From: Brevundimonas vancanneytii
GTDB lineage: Bacteria; Pseudomonadota; Alphaproteobacteria; Caulobacterales; Caulobacteraceae
Length of the DNA stretch: 8,196 nt
NCBI GenBank assembly: GCA_945874855.1
Contig: CAMCIP010000097.1
Span: 1 to 8,196, forward strand
Direction of reading: 5' to 3'
The notes below the pieces were generated by a model. The model had not been told where the DNA came from. It saw only the letters and a list, made by a program, of their open reading frames with translations, and did no database searches. Positions 1 through 5,942 of this stretch are shown here, piece after piece; the first letter of the stretch is position 1, and each line of letters begins with the position of its first letter. Both the position numbers and the translations under genes were made by a program.

Positions 1-117
1 CGCTTCGCGACCGCTCCACAGATTGCAGCCGGAAAAGCGCAGGAAGACTGCCGCGCGGCCGGCCTGACCGCCCTCGCCCTGCACCGTCAGGAAGCACTCC
101 TTGACCGAATAGGTCAT
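1..117 (-). CDS. queE: 7-carboxy-7-deazaguanine synthase QueE (partial, N-terminus only)
   Basis: Only the first 39 codons are in the window; the gene continues past the left edge. The reading begins MTYSVKECFLTVQGEGGQAG and continues with a FLRFSGCNLWSGRE segment, the N-terminal pattern of QueE. QueE is a radical-SAM enzyme that converts 6-carboxytetrahydropterin to 7-carboxy-7-deazaguanine in queuosine/preQ0 synthesis. Cys31 in SGCNLW should be the first cysteine of the [4Fe-4S] cluster motif; the remaining cysteines are outside the window. The ATG overlaps the queC stop codon as ATGA (114-117), which indicates translational coupling. QueC uses the product of QueE, so the pairing is functionally sensible. 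Identification rests on a short N-terminal match plus context. Confidence 0.88.
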   Translation of the reverse strand, partial: MTYSVKECFLTVQGEGGQAGRAAVFLRFSGCNLWSGREA

Positions 118-836
118 GAACGCCCGCTCCACTCGGCCCAGCCCCTCGCCCGCAGGTCGCAGGCCGGGCAGGTGCCGCACCCATGGCCCCAGGCGTGAAT
201 CTGGCTGCGGTCGCCGCGATAGCAGGTGTGGGTGTCCTCCACGATCAACCGCACCAGCGCCCCGCCGCCCAGGTCCTGCGCCAGGGCCCAGGTGTCGGCC
301 TTGGTCAGATGCATGAGGGGTGTCTCGATCGGCACGGGCCGGTCCAGCCCGAGGGCCAGCGCCGTCTCCATGGCGTCGATCGTGTCGCGGCGGCAATCGG
401 GATAGCCGGAGAAGTCGGTCTCGCACATGCCGCCGACCAGAACATCCAGCCCCCGACGATCCGCCAGGGCCGCCGCGCAGGTCAGGAACACCAGGTTGCG
501 CCCCGGCACGAAGGTGGTGGGCAGGCCCCGCGCGCCCATCTCGATCTCCCGCTCGGCAGTCAGGGCGCTGTCGGCGAGCCGGCCGTATCCGGTCAGGTCG
601 ACGACGTGGTCAGGGCCCAGCCGCTCCGCCCAGTCGGTGTCCAGCTCCGCCATGCGCTCGCGAACCACCTGCCGCGCCTGCATCTCCACCGCATGCCGCT
701 GGCCATAGTCGAAGCCGACCGTCTCCACCCGCGCGAACCGGTCCAACGCCCAGGCCAGGCAGGTCGCGCTGTCCTGCCCGCCCGAGAAGAGCAGCAGGGC
801 CGAAGACTCACGCGGGGCGGATCGGGAAGCGCTCAT
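114..836 (-). CDS. queC: 7-cyano-7-deazaguanine (preQ0) synthase QueC
   Basis: A 240-residue cytosolic enzyme that uses ATP and ammonia to turn 7-carboxy-7-deazaguanine into preQ0, the precursor of queuosine in tRNA. Visible motifs are the PP-loop SGGQDS at residues 18-23, TFVPGRN at 108-114, GGMCETDFSGYPDCR at 135-149, and a C-terminal zinc site (Cys205, Cys220, Cys223, Cys226 in CYRGDR...GCGTCPAC). Length and motif order are normal for the family. The ATG at 836 is preferred because the family begins shortly before the SGGQDS strand. An in-frame ATG at 872 would add 12 Arg/Ala-rich residues that look unconserved, and neither start has a strong Shine-Dalgarno (CAGGG lies shortly before 836). 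The stop overlaps the queE start. A candidate promoter lies at 908-936. Confidence 0.95.
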   Translation of the reverse strand: MSASRSAPRESSALLLFSGGQDSATCLAWALDRFARVETVGFDYGQRHAVEMQARQVVRERMAELDTDWAERLGPDHVVDLTGYGRLADSALTAEREIEMGARGLPTTFVPGRNLVFLTCAAALADRRGLDVLVGGMCETDFSGYPDCRRDTIDAMETALALGLDRPVPIETPLMHLTKADTWALAQDLGGGALVRLIVEDTHTCYRGDRSQIHAWGHGCGTCPACDLRARGWAEWSGRS

Positions 837-907
837 GACAACCCTGCGGTCGGCCCGGGGGGCCGCGCGCATGCAAAGAGGGATCCCGGCGGGGATGGAA
901 GGCGCGG

Positions 908-936
908 CTCATACACCCCCCCGCCCTCCGGTGCAA
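908..936 (-). promoter_or_regulatory. Candidate sigma70-type promoter for queC-queE
   Basis: On the minus strand TTGCAC (936-931) and TATGAG (913-908) are separated by exactly 17 bases. This gives three of six matches to the -35 consensus and four of six to the -10 consensus. Transcription would start near 901, leaving a leader of about 65 bases before the queC ATG at 836. The spacer contains a run of seven G, which is unusual. The call comes from pattern and position only. I see no preQ1 riboswitch in the leader. Confidence 0.35.
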
Positions 937-942
937 AAAATG

Positions 943-962
943 ACGGTTACCGGCTTAACCGT
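943..962. promoter_or_regulatory. Inverted repeat ACGGTTA-N6-TAACCGT between queC and the hybrid kinase
   Basis: Perfect 7-bp arms, ACGGTTA (943-949) and TAACCGT (956-962), flank the 6-bp spacer CCGGCT. The repeat sits in the divergent intergenic region, about 54 bp upstream of the kinase ATG and just upstream of the putative queC -35 element. It is a plausible dimeric-regulator operator. The TTAACC half resembles a CtrA half-site, but the spacing does not fit a full CtrA box. The regulator is unknown. Confidence 0.35.
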
Positions 963-1015
963 TCCGCAAAGGGTTCCGGCCTAGTGTCCACAGGTATCAC
1001 GGAGTTTCGGCCAGT

Positions 1016-2635
1016 ATGCCGACCATGGAATCCCTCACCGAGCGGGTTGATCCCGTGGCCCCGGACACCCTGGGTTCGGTCGTCTTCGCCCGGTTCCAGG
1101 CCGAACCCGACACCCTGGTCATCCCCGTGGTCGACGTCGATCGCCCGATTGGCCTGGTGGAACGCAATGCCTTTCTGCTGAAGGTGGCAGGCCCCTTCGG
1201 TCATGCCCTGTATGCCCGACGCCCCGTCACCCAGGTGATGGACGAGGACCCGGCCATCGTCGACGCCGGTGTCAGCATCGAAACCCTCTGCGACGTCCTG
1301 CTCCAGGCCGGTGCCGACCGGCTGATGCGCGGCTTCATCGTCACCCGGGCCGGCCGCTACTGCGGCATCGGCACGGCAGTCTCCCTGCTCCAGGCCACGA
1401 ACGCCGTGCAGCGCGACCAGAGCCGGCAGCTGGCCGAGCAGGCCCTGCTCCTCAGCGACTCGCGCGCCCAGGCCCTGACCGCCGCCCGCGCCAAGAGCCA
1501 GTTCCTGGCCATCATGAGCCACGAGCTGCGCACCCCCATGAACGGCGTCCTCGCCGTGGCCGAGCTGCTGCGGCGTCAGCCGCTGAACATCACCTCCCAG
1601 GCGCACATCGCCACGATCGTGGAGTCCTCCGAGACCCTGCTGCGCATCCTGCAGGACGCGCTGGACCTGTCGCGCGCCGAGGCCGGCGAGCTGGAACTGC
1701 ATGCCGGGCCCGCCCCGTTGCGCGCGGTGATGGACGATGTGGAGGCCCTGTGGGCGCCGCGCGCCCTGCAGGACAATGTGCGGCTGATGATCGGCTATGA
1801 AGGCGACACCGACCTGGTCGCCGTCGTGGACGGGATGCGTCTGAAGCAGGTGTTCAACAACCTGATCGGCAACGCCTTGAAGTTCGCCCGGAACGGCGTG
1901 GTCGAGGCGCGCCTGAAGGCCTGGCTCGACGGCGAGACGATCCAGGTCGAAGCCCGCGTCCGCGACGATGGACCGGGCGTGGACGCCGACCGCGTGGACG
2001 CGATTTTCGAGCCCTTCGTGCATGGCTCCGGGCCCGACGGGGCCGGCCTCGGACTGGCCATCTGCCGCCAGGTCGTGGATCGCATGGGCGGCCGCATCTG
2101 GGCCGAAAACAATCCCGGACGCGGCGCGACCTTCGCCTTCGACCTGACCCTGCCGCGCGCCGAGCGCGGGCCCGAAGTGGACGTCGCCCCTTCGGAACTC
2201 GTGCAACTGAACCCGATCGATAACCCGCATGTGCTGATCGTCGACGACAACGCCACCAACCGGATCGTGGCCCAGGCGCTGTGCGAAATGTTCGGGTGCT
2301 CGTCCGAAACGGCCGAGGACGGACTGGAGGCGCTGGAGGCCGTTCAGGCACGCCCGTTCGACCTGATCCTGATGGACATCAAGATGCCCCGCATGGACGG
2401 GGTCGAGGCCACCCGCGCCATCCGCGCCCTGACGGGGCCGGAGCGGAACCTGCCGATCATCGCCCTGACCGCCAACGCCGATCCCGACGACGCCAGGGCC
2501 TATCTGGCCGACGGCATGGCCGCGGTCGTCGAGAAGCCGATCAAGCCCGAGCGCTTGCGCCAGGCCATGCACGCCGCGCTCGTCGACGCTGAGCCCGTAC
2601 AGTCGGTGCCCCGCCTGGACCGTTCAGCCGCCTGA
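1016..2635 (+). CDS. Soluble hybrid sensor histidine kinase (CBS-like, HisKA, HATPase, REC)
   Basis: A 539-residue cytosolic two-component protein with no membrane segment or signal peptide. Residues about 30-128 resemble a CBS-like sensory region (PVVDVDRPIGLVERNAF, then VMDEDPAIVDAGVSIE... GFIVTRAGRYCGIGTA). A helical, probably coiled-coil linker spans about 132-165. The HisKA helix carries phospho-acceptor His169 in MSHELRTPMNG. The ATPase domain shows the N-box around NNLIGNALKFA (281-291), DDGPG (317-321) and GAGLGLAIC (342-350). The C-terminal receiver has the acidic pair Asp410/Asp411, phospho-acceptor Asp454 (LMDIKMPRMDG), Thr485 and Lys507. All catalytic residues appear intact. There is no Hpt domain, so a separate phosphotransfer protein would be needed to continue a relay; ChpT is the known one in Caulobacterales. 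The ATG at 1016 has GGAG at 1001-1004 (11-base gap); an ATG at 1025 is the alternative. No response regulator is adjacent. The signal is unknown. Confidence 0.9.
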   Translation: MPTMESLTERVDPVAPDTLGSVVFARFQAEPDTLVIPVVDVDRPIGLVERNAFLLKVAGPFGHALYARRPVTQVMDEDPAIVDAGVSIETLCDVLLQAGADRLMRGFIVTRAGRYCGIGTAVSLLQATNAVQRDQSRQLAEQALLLSDSRAQALTAARAKSQFLAIMSHELRTPMNGVLAVAELLRRQPLNITSQAHIATIVESSETLLRILQDALDLSRAEAGELELHAGPAPLRAVMDDVEALWAPRALQDNVRLMIGYEGDTDLVAVVDGMRLKQVFNNLIGNALKFARNGVVEARLKAWLDGETIQVEARVRDDGPGVDADRVDAIFEPFVHGSGPDGAGLGLAICRQVVDRMGGRIWAENNPGRGATFAFDLTLPRAERGPEVDVAPSELVQLNPIDNPHVLIVDDNATNRIVAQALCEMFGCSSETAEDGLEALEAVQARPFDLILMDIKMPRMDGVEATRAIRALTGPERNLPIIALTANADPDDARAYLADGMAAVVEKPIKPERLRQAMHAALVDAEPVQSVPRLDRSAA

Positions 2636-3667
2636 TGCGGCCGGACCTGCGGGTTCCGGCTCCCCGTCATCGTCGTCCTCATAGCCCACCAGCCTCAGGG
2701 CCCGCGCCGCCATGCCGTTCAGTTCGGCCCAGCGCAGTAGCCCCTCCTCGCGGCCATGGGTGATCCAGACCTCACGAGGGGCGATCTCGCCGAGCGTCTC
2801 GGTCAGCTCGCCCCAGTCGGCATGGTCGGAGATGACCAGCGGCAGTTCCACACCCCGCTGTCGCGCCCGCGCCCGTACCCCCATCCAGCCCGACGCAAAG
2901 GCCGCCAGGGGGTCGGCAAAGCGACGCGCCCAGCGGTCCTGAATGGCCGAGGGCGGGGCGATCACGATTTCCCCTGCCAGCGCCTCCTGGCCCAGGCCGG
3001 TGGCCGGGGCCAGAGGCCCGAGGTCAATGCCCTCACGCCCATACAGGGCGTTCAGCCGCACCATGGCCCCGTGCACATGGATCGTCCGCTCCCACCCCGC
3101 CTCCCGCAACAGGCGGATGATCCGTTGCGCCTTTCCCAGCGCATAGGCGCCGACCAGATGCGTCCGGTGCGGAAACTGTTCGGTCGAGCGGACCAGCCGC
3201 TTGATCTCCTCGTGGTCCGGCGGGTGGGCGAAGACCGGCAGGCCGAAGGTGGCCTCGGTCACGAAGACCTCGCACCGCACGGGTTCGAACGGCAGACAGG
3301 TCGGATCCCGGCGACGCTTGTAGTCGCCGGACACGGCGATGGTCAGCCCGCCCTTCGACACCACAGCCTGCGCCGATCCCAGCACATGGCCGGCGGGAAC
3401 CAGCCGCACGTCGACGCCGTCCCGGGCCACGGTCACACCATAGGCGACCGGTTCGGCGCGGCCGCAGAAATCGGGGCCGTAGCGCTCCGCCATGATGGCC
3501 AGGGTCTGGGGCGTGGCGACCACCACTCCATGGCCCGGACGGGCATGGTCGGCGTGGCCGTGCGTGATCACGGCACGGTCCACCGGCGCGACGGGGTCGA
3601 TGTGGAAACCGCCCGGCGGGCAGAACAGCCCCTGGGGGGTCGGATGCAGAAGGGCTTCCGGGCGCAT
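2624..3667 (-). CDS. DNA-ligase-associated metallo-beta-lactamase/beta-CASP exonuclease
   Basis: A 347-residue protein of the metallo-beta-lactamase fold. Metal-ligand motifs are visible: HGHADH at 36-41, PAGHVLGSAQ with His94, SGDYK with Asp115, ISDHADW with His282, and THG with His304. GAYALGKAQR (173-182) is typical of the CPSF/SNM1-like beta-CASP nucleases. The overall pattern matches the family annotated as ligase-associated DNA exonuclease, which in many bacteria is encoded with an ATP-dependent ligase, an Lhr-type helicase and a phosphoesterase and is implicated in DNA repair. None of those partners lies in this window. The C-terminus ends in an acidic, low-complexity tail (EDDDDGEPEP). 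The gene converges on the kinase gene and overlaps its 3' end by 12 bp. It is divergent from the thioesterase operon, with a 44-bp gap. The ATG at 3667 has no clear Shine-Dalgarno. Confidence 0.88.
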   Translation of the reverse strand: MRPEALLHPTPQGLFCPPGGFHIDPVAPVDRAVITHGHADHARPGHGVVVATPQTLAIMAERYGPDFCGRAEPVAYGVTVARDGVDVRLVPAGHVLGSAQAVVSKGGLTIAVSGDYKRRRDPTCLPFEPVRCEVFVTEATFGLPVFAHPPDHEEIKRLVRSTEQFPHRTHLVGAYALGKAQRIIRLLREAGWERTIHVHGAMVRLNALYGREGIDLGPLAPATGLGQEALAGEIVIAPPSAIQDRWARRFADPLAAFASGWMGVRARARQRGVELPLVISDHADWGELTETLGEIAPREVWITHGREEGLLRWAELNGMAARALRLVGYEDDDDGEPEPAGPAASGG

Positions 3668-3711
3668 GCCCCGGATATGGTGGTCGGCGCCTGCGCGCGA
3701 TAGGACGGGCC

Positions 3712-4179
3712 ATGTCCGCCTCGTCCGCCTTCATCGACCTCCTGCCACAACTGGCCTCCGGCGCCGCCCACACCCATGCCCTCGGCTTCGCCTTTGCGGG
3801 CGTGGACGGCCGCAAGGTGCGCCTGCGCGTGCCGTGGCGCGAGGATCTGGTCGGCGACGCCGAGACCCGGGTATTCGCCGGCGGCGTGGTCACCACACTG
3901 CTGGACCATGTCGGCGGCCTTGCGGTGTGGACGGCGCTGGATGCCTTTCGACCTCTGGCCACGCTGGATCTGCGGGTCGACTATATGCGCGCCGCCGAAC
4001 CGGGGCGTGATCTGGTGGCCGAGGCCGAGTGTTTCCGCCTGACCCCCTCCATCGCCTTCGTCCGCGCCTGGGCCTTCGAGGACTCGCCCGACGACCCCGT
4101 GGCGGCGGCCCAGGCCGCCTATATCCTCGATTCCAACGGTGGACGCGGCCTCGGCCACAATCGGGGGCTCACCGCATGA
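3712..4179 (+). CDS. PaaI-like hotdog-fold thioesterase (first of a pair)
   Basis: A 155-residue protein of the hotdog fold, expected to hydrolyse acyl-CoA or related thioesters in the cytosol; the substrate is not inferable. The diagnostic segment is VFAGGVVTTLLDHVGGLAV (54-72), corresponding to the HGG...(D/E) active-site helix of PaaI-type thioesterases. The usual His before GG is Ala56 here, while the acidic residue position is Asp65 followed by His66. LDLRVDYMRAAEPGRDLVAEAE (85-106) matches the following strands. AGGA at 3702-3705 lies six bases before the ATG, supporting this start. The stop overlaps the start of the next gene as ATGA, so the two are almost certainly co-translated. Any promoter must lie in the 44-bp gap to the divergent exonuclease gene or overlap that gene. 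The missing His may mean altered catalysis or a non-catalytic partner. Confidence 0.85.
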   Translation: MSASSAFIDLLPQLASGAAHTHALGFAFAGVDGRKVRLRVPWREDLVGDAETRVFAGGVVTTLLDHVGGLAVWTALDAFRPLATLDLRVDYMRAAEPGRDLVAEAECFRLTPSIAFVRAWAFEDSPDDPVAAAQAAYILDSNGGRGLGHNRGLTA

Positions 4180-4562
4180 GCATCCTCCTGGACATGCCCT
4201 ATGCGCGCTTCCTCGGCCTGACCGAGCGCGAACAGGATGGCGCCGTCATCGTCACCCTGCCCTTCGCCGAGGCCCTGATCGGCAATCCCGTGCTGCCCGC
4301 CCTGCATGGCGGGGCCACCGCCGCCCTGCTGGAGATCACCGCCACCGTCCAGGTCGCGGCCACCTGGCCTGGCGCCCGTTTGCCGAAGCCGATCAATGTC
4401 TCGGTCGCCTATCTGCGCTCCGGCCGCCCCCAGGACGTCCATGCCCGGGCGCGCATCGGCAAGGCGGGTCGCCGCGTCGCCTATGTCCTGGCCGAGGCCT
4501 GGCAGGACGACCCGGCCAACCCCATCGCCACCCTCACCGCCCACTTCCTGCTCTCTGCATAA
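4176..4562 (+). CDS. PaaI-like hotdog-fold thioesterase (second of a pair)
   Basis: A 128-residue single-domain hotdog protein, predicted acyl-CoA thioesterase. It keeps the canonical active-site pattern ALHGGATAALLEITATVQV, with His44-Gly45-Gly46 and the general acid/base candidate Glu53. KPINVSVAYLRSGRPQDVHARARIGKAGRRVAYV (71-104) fits the later strands. The start is set by the ATGA overlap with the upstream gene (4176-4179). An in-frame upward extension is open but would overlap most of the C-terminal third of the first gene and has no family support. The two proteins are distant relatives of the same superfamily and may form a heteromeric hotdog assembly; that is inference. The gene ends with TAA at 4560-4562. 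No clear terminator follows before the next gene. Confidence 0.87.
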   Translation: MSILLDMPYARFLGLTEREQDGAVIVTLPFAEALIGNPVLPALHGGATAALLEITATVQVAATWPGARLPKPINVSVAYLRSGRPQDVHARARIGKAGRRVAYVLAEAWQDDPANPIATLTAHFLLSA

Positions 4563-4603
4563 CCTGCGCTTGCATTTGTTTTCGTGTTCTGGTTGTCTTG
4601 GCG

Positions 4604-4621
4604 CGTGACACTCCCGTCACG
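4604..4621. promoter_or_regulatory. Palindrome CGTGAC-N6-GTCACG upstream of the unknown paralog pair
   Basis: Perfect 6-bp arms (4604-4609 and 4616-4621) flank ACTCCC. It sits in the 73-bp gap after the thioesterase operon and ends just before the GGAG Shine-Dalgarno (4625-4628) of the 4636 gene. The DNA before it (about 4570-4600) is locally T-rich, with a weak TTGCAT (4570-4575) that could be a -35 element. This is the position expected of a repressor operator or a 5'-UTR hairpin. The factor is unknown. Confidence 0.3.
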
Positions 4622-4635
4622 GCCGGAGACTGCCC

Positions 4636-5007
4636 ATGTCCAGACAATCTGTGGGTGAGGCGCTCGCCGCCCGCCTCTATGCGGCCGAGGCGGCCGTCGA
4701 CGCCGCCCTGATCGCCACGGCCGGCCTCGCCGCCGATCTTCCCGCCGCCCGCGCCGGAGCCCTGCTGTCGGCGGTGACCGGTCAGAAGGCGTTCGACGGC
4801 GCGGCAGGGGCGGTCAGCGCCCTCGTCTCGGCCCGCCATCACCTCGGACAGACCCACGCCACCCTGGCGGCGCTCGCCCGGGCCCTGGGACTCGACGTCC
4901 TTGCCGTCGGGCCGGTCGACAAGCCGGAAGATGACCCTCCGATCGGCACCGGCGGCGGCCGCCCTTCCGCCCGAATACAGCTAGCGCGTGAGCAGGACCC
5001 GTGTTAA
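4636..5007 (+). CDS. Hypothetical protein, first of two tandem paralogs with VGPVDKP motif
   Basis: A 123-residue, very Ala-rich protein that I do not recognise. Residues 1-85 look largely helical. The segment at 86-97 (LDVLAVGPVDKP) is followed by a Gly/Pro-rich, probably disordered tail. There is no signal peptide or membrane segment. Its closest visible relative is the next gene. Without any gap the two align from residue 1 to 97 with 38 identities by hand count, including LAA.L, E.AVD.A, ARA, H-A-L around 74-77 and the full VGPVDKP. The start is well supported by GGAG at 4625-4628, seven bases before the ATG. The TAA stop lies in the TTAAC at 5004-5008. It probably has its own promoter in the T-rich gap after 4562. 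No function can be assigned. Confidence 0.8.
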   Translation: MSRQSVGEALAARLYAAEAAVDAALIATAGLAADLPAARAGALLSAVTGQKAFDGAAGAVSALVSARHHLGQTHATLAALARALGLDVLAVGPVDKPEDDPPIGTGGGRPSARIQLAREQDPC

Positions 5008-5024
5008 CGCTTTCTTCATTCCAG

Positions 5025-5039
5025 TTAATGCGGAGTTAA
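5025..5039 (+). promoter_or_regulatory. CtrA-box-like sequence TTAA-N7-TTAA
   Basis: TTAA at 5025-5028 and TTAA at 5036-5039 are separated by exactly seven bases, matching the core of the CtrA binding site of Caulobacterales and related alphaproteobacteria (consensus TTAA-N7-TTAAC; the last C is G here). A third TTAAC lies at 5004-5008. Such AT-rich tetramers are rare in this GC-rich sequence, which adds weight. The spacer contains the GGAG ribosome-binding site of the 5045 gene. That is an unusual place for an activator site, so the box may act in repression or be coincidental. Confidence 0.4.
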
Positions 5040-5044
5040 GCGTC

Positions 5045-5401
5045 GTGGACAAAGCTCAGGTCATCTCCGGCCTCGCGGCCGAACTGCACGGAACGGAAAA
5101 GGCCGTCGATCTGGCCATCACCCAGGCGACCACCCTGGTCCAGGCCATGATCGGGGCCCGGGCCGCCCTGTCGGTCTCGCCGGTGGCGGGGGCCGTGTCG
5201 CAATCCAAGGCGATGGAGGCCATCGCCGCCCTGGGCGTCGCCCGTGACGCCGTGGTGGCCTGCCACGCCGAACTCCAGAAAGACCACCGCAAGATGGGCT
5301 GGGGCGTCTACGCCGTCGGTCCGGTCGACAAGCCCGACGATTGGGAGACCCCGGTCGGCGGCACCCCTCCCACCAAGACCGGCCACCTTCGCGTGGCCTG
5401 A
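5045..5401 (+). CDS. Hypothetical protein, second of two tandem paralogs with VGPVDKP motif
   Basis: A 118-residue protein of unknown function, paralogous to the preceding gene. It is helical and Ala-rich through about residue 80, with HRKMGWGVYAVGPVDKPDDW at 81-100 and a short Pro/Thr/Gly tail. The GTG start at 5045 is chosen for two reasons. GGAG at 5032-5035 lies nine bases upstream, and from this start the VGPVDKP motif falls at residues 91-97, exactly as in the first paralog with no gaps. An upstream in-frame GTG at 4988 would overlap the previous gene and add 19 unmatched residues. A 23-base block at 5312-5334 matches 4903-4925 with one mismatch, showing homology at DNA level. A strong terminator follows at 5458. 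The absence of TM or signal segments suggests a cytosolic protein. Confidence 0.8.
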   Translation: MDKAQVISGLAAELHGTEKAVDLAITQATTLVQAMIGARAALSVSPVAGAVSQSKAMEAIAALGVARDAVVACHAELQKDHRKMGWGVYAVGPVDKPDDWETPVGGTPPTKTGHLRVA

Positions 5402-5457
5402 ATTCGCCGTCATGTTCCGGACCGGCCATTCCGGTTCCACCAGACTCGATGCAGGAT

Positions 5458-5487
5458 CGCCCCCGAGCTTCGGCTTGGGGGCGTTTT
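5458..5487 (+). terminator. Intrinsic terminator after the paralog pair
   Basis: Eleven-base-pair GC-rich stem: 5458-5468 pairs with 5473-5483, all Watson-Crick except one G-T wobble. It has a TTCG tetraloop (5469-5472) and is followed by TTTT (5484-5487). This is a textbook rho-independent terminator for transcripts from the 4636/5045 genes. It stops one base before the ATG of the next gene (5489), so it could also act as an attenuator or mask that gene's translation start. A weaker hairpin (5419-5437) precedes it. Confidence 0.85.
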
Positions 5488-5488
5488 C

Positions 5489-5917
5489 ATGCTGGATACC
5501 CTGTATTCCCAGGTCGGTGCGGTATTCACGGTGCTCGTGGTCGCCTTCGCCTTCCTGAAGGGCGATGAACCGGAGAAGATCGGCGCAGGCGCCTATGCCA
5601 TGGGTTGGGTCGCCTCGATGCTCGTCCAGGACGACGGCAACCTCCATGGCGTGCAGTGGAGCATGCTGGCCGTCGACGTGGCCATGCTGAGCGTGCTCGG
5701 GGGCCTTGTCTGGAAGTCGCGCCGGGCCTGGACCGTGTGGGCCACCGCGTTGCAGCTCCTCGTCATCGCCAGCCACGCCATGATGCTGATCGATCGCCGC
5801 CCGCCGGTGTCGGCCTATTATTTCGTCATCAATCTGGCCGCTTACGGGCTGCTGGTCGCCATCGCCGTCGGCACCTTCTGGGCCTGGCAGGAGCGGCGCG
5901 CGGCCGGGCTGGAGTAG
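5489..5917 (+). CDS. Small multi-pass inner-membrane protein, function unknown
   Basis: A 142-residue hydrophobic protein that I do not recognise. Apparent membrane segments lie at about residues 8-24, 54-76, 79-101 and 108-132, with a less hydrophobic fifth candidate at about 30-46. Positively charged loops (KSRR at 76-79, RR at 103-104) and a basic C-terminal QERRAAGLE suggest an integral inner-membrane protein without a large soluble domain. The ATG at 5489 is needed to keep the first membrane segment intact; later starts would cut it. The oddity is that the terminator hairpin and T-run lie directly against this ATG. The only SD-like sequence is the GGGGG in the hairpin's 3' arm (5477-5481). 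The gene ends 47 bp before the S24 repressor gene on the same strand. Confidence 0.72.
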   Translation: MLDTLYSQVGAVFTVLVVAFAFLKGDEPEKIGAGAYAMGWVASMLVQDDGNLHGVQWSMLAVDVAMLSVLGGLVWKSRRAWTVWATALQLLVIASHAMMLIDRRPPVSAYYFVINLAAYGLLVAIAVGTFWAWQERRAAGLE

Positions 5918-5942
5918 GCAGATATTCCTGGCTAGGCTGCAG

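Noticed and set aside
837..1015. A preQ1 riboswitch ahead of queC
   Set aside because: I could not find a short hairpin with an A-rich tail overlapping a ribosome-binding site on the minus strand; the leader shows none of the expected layout.
183..1181. A 332-codon plus-strand open frame antisense to queC and running into the kinase gene
   Set aside because: It lies opposite the well-supported queC frame and reads low-complexity sequence; it is a GC-bias shadow.
947..2572. A long open frame antisense to the hybrid kinase gene
   Set aside because: It mirrors the kinase in a GC-rich sequence, its translation is His/Gly/Gln-rich without domain signatures, and the sense frame has full kinase motifs.
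4988..5044. An upstream GTG start for the second paralog
   Set aside because: It would overlap the previous gene and add 19 residues; the GTG at 5045 has a GGAG ribosome-binding site and gives gap-free alignment with the first paralog.
5419..5437. A 7-bp hairpin (GGACCGG/CCGGTTC with one wobble) as a second terminator
   Set aside because: It has no T-run and is weaker than the adjacent 5458-5487 hairpin; such stems are common in GC-rich intergenic DNA.
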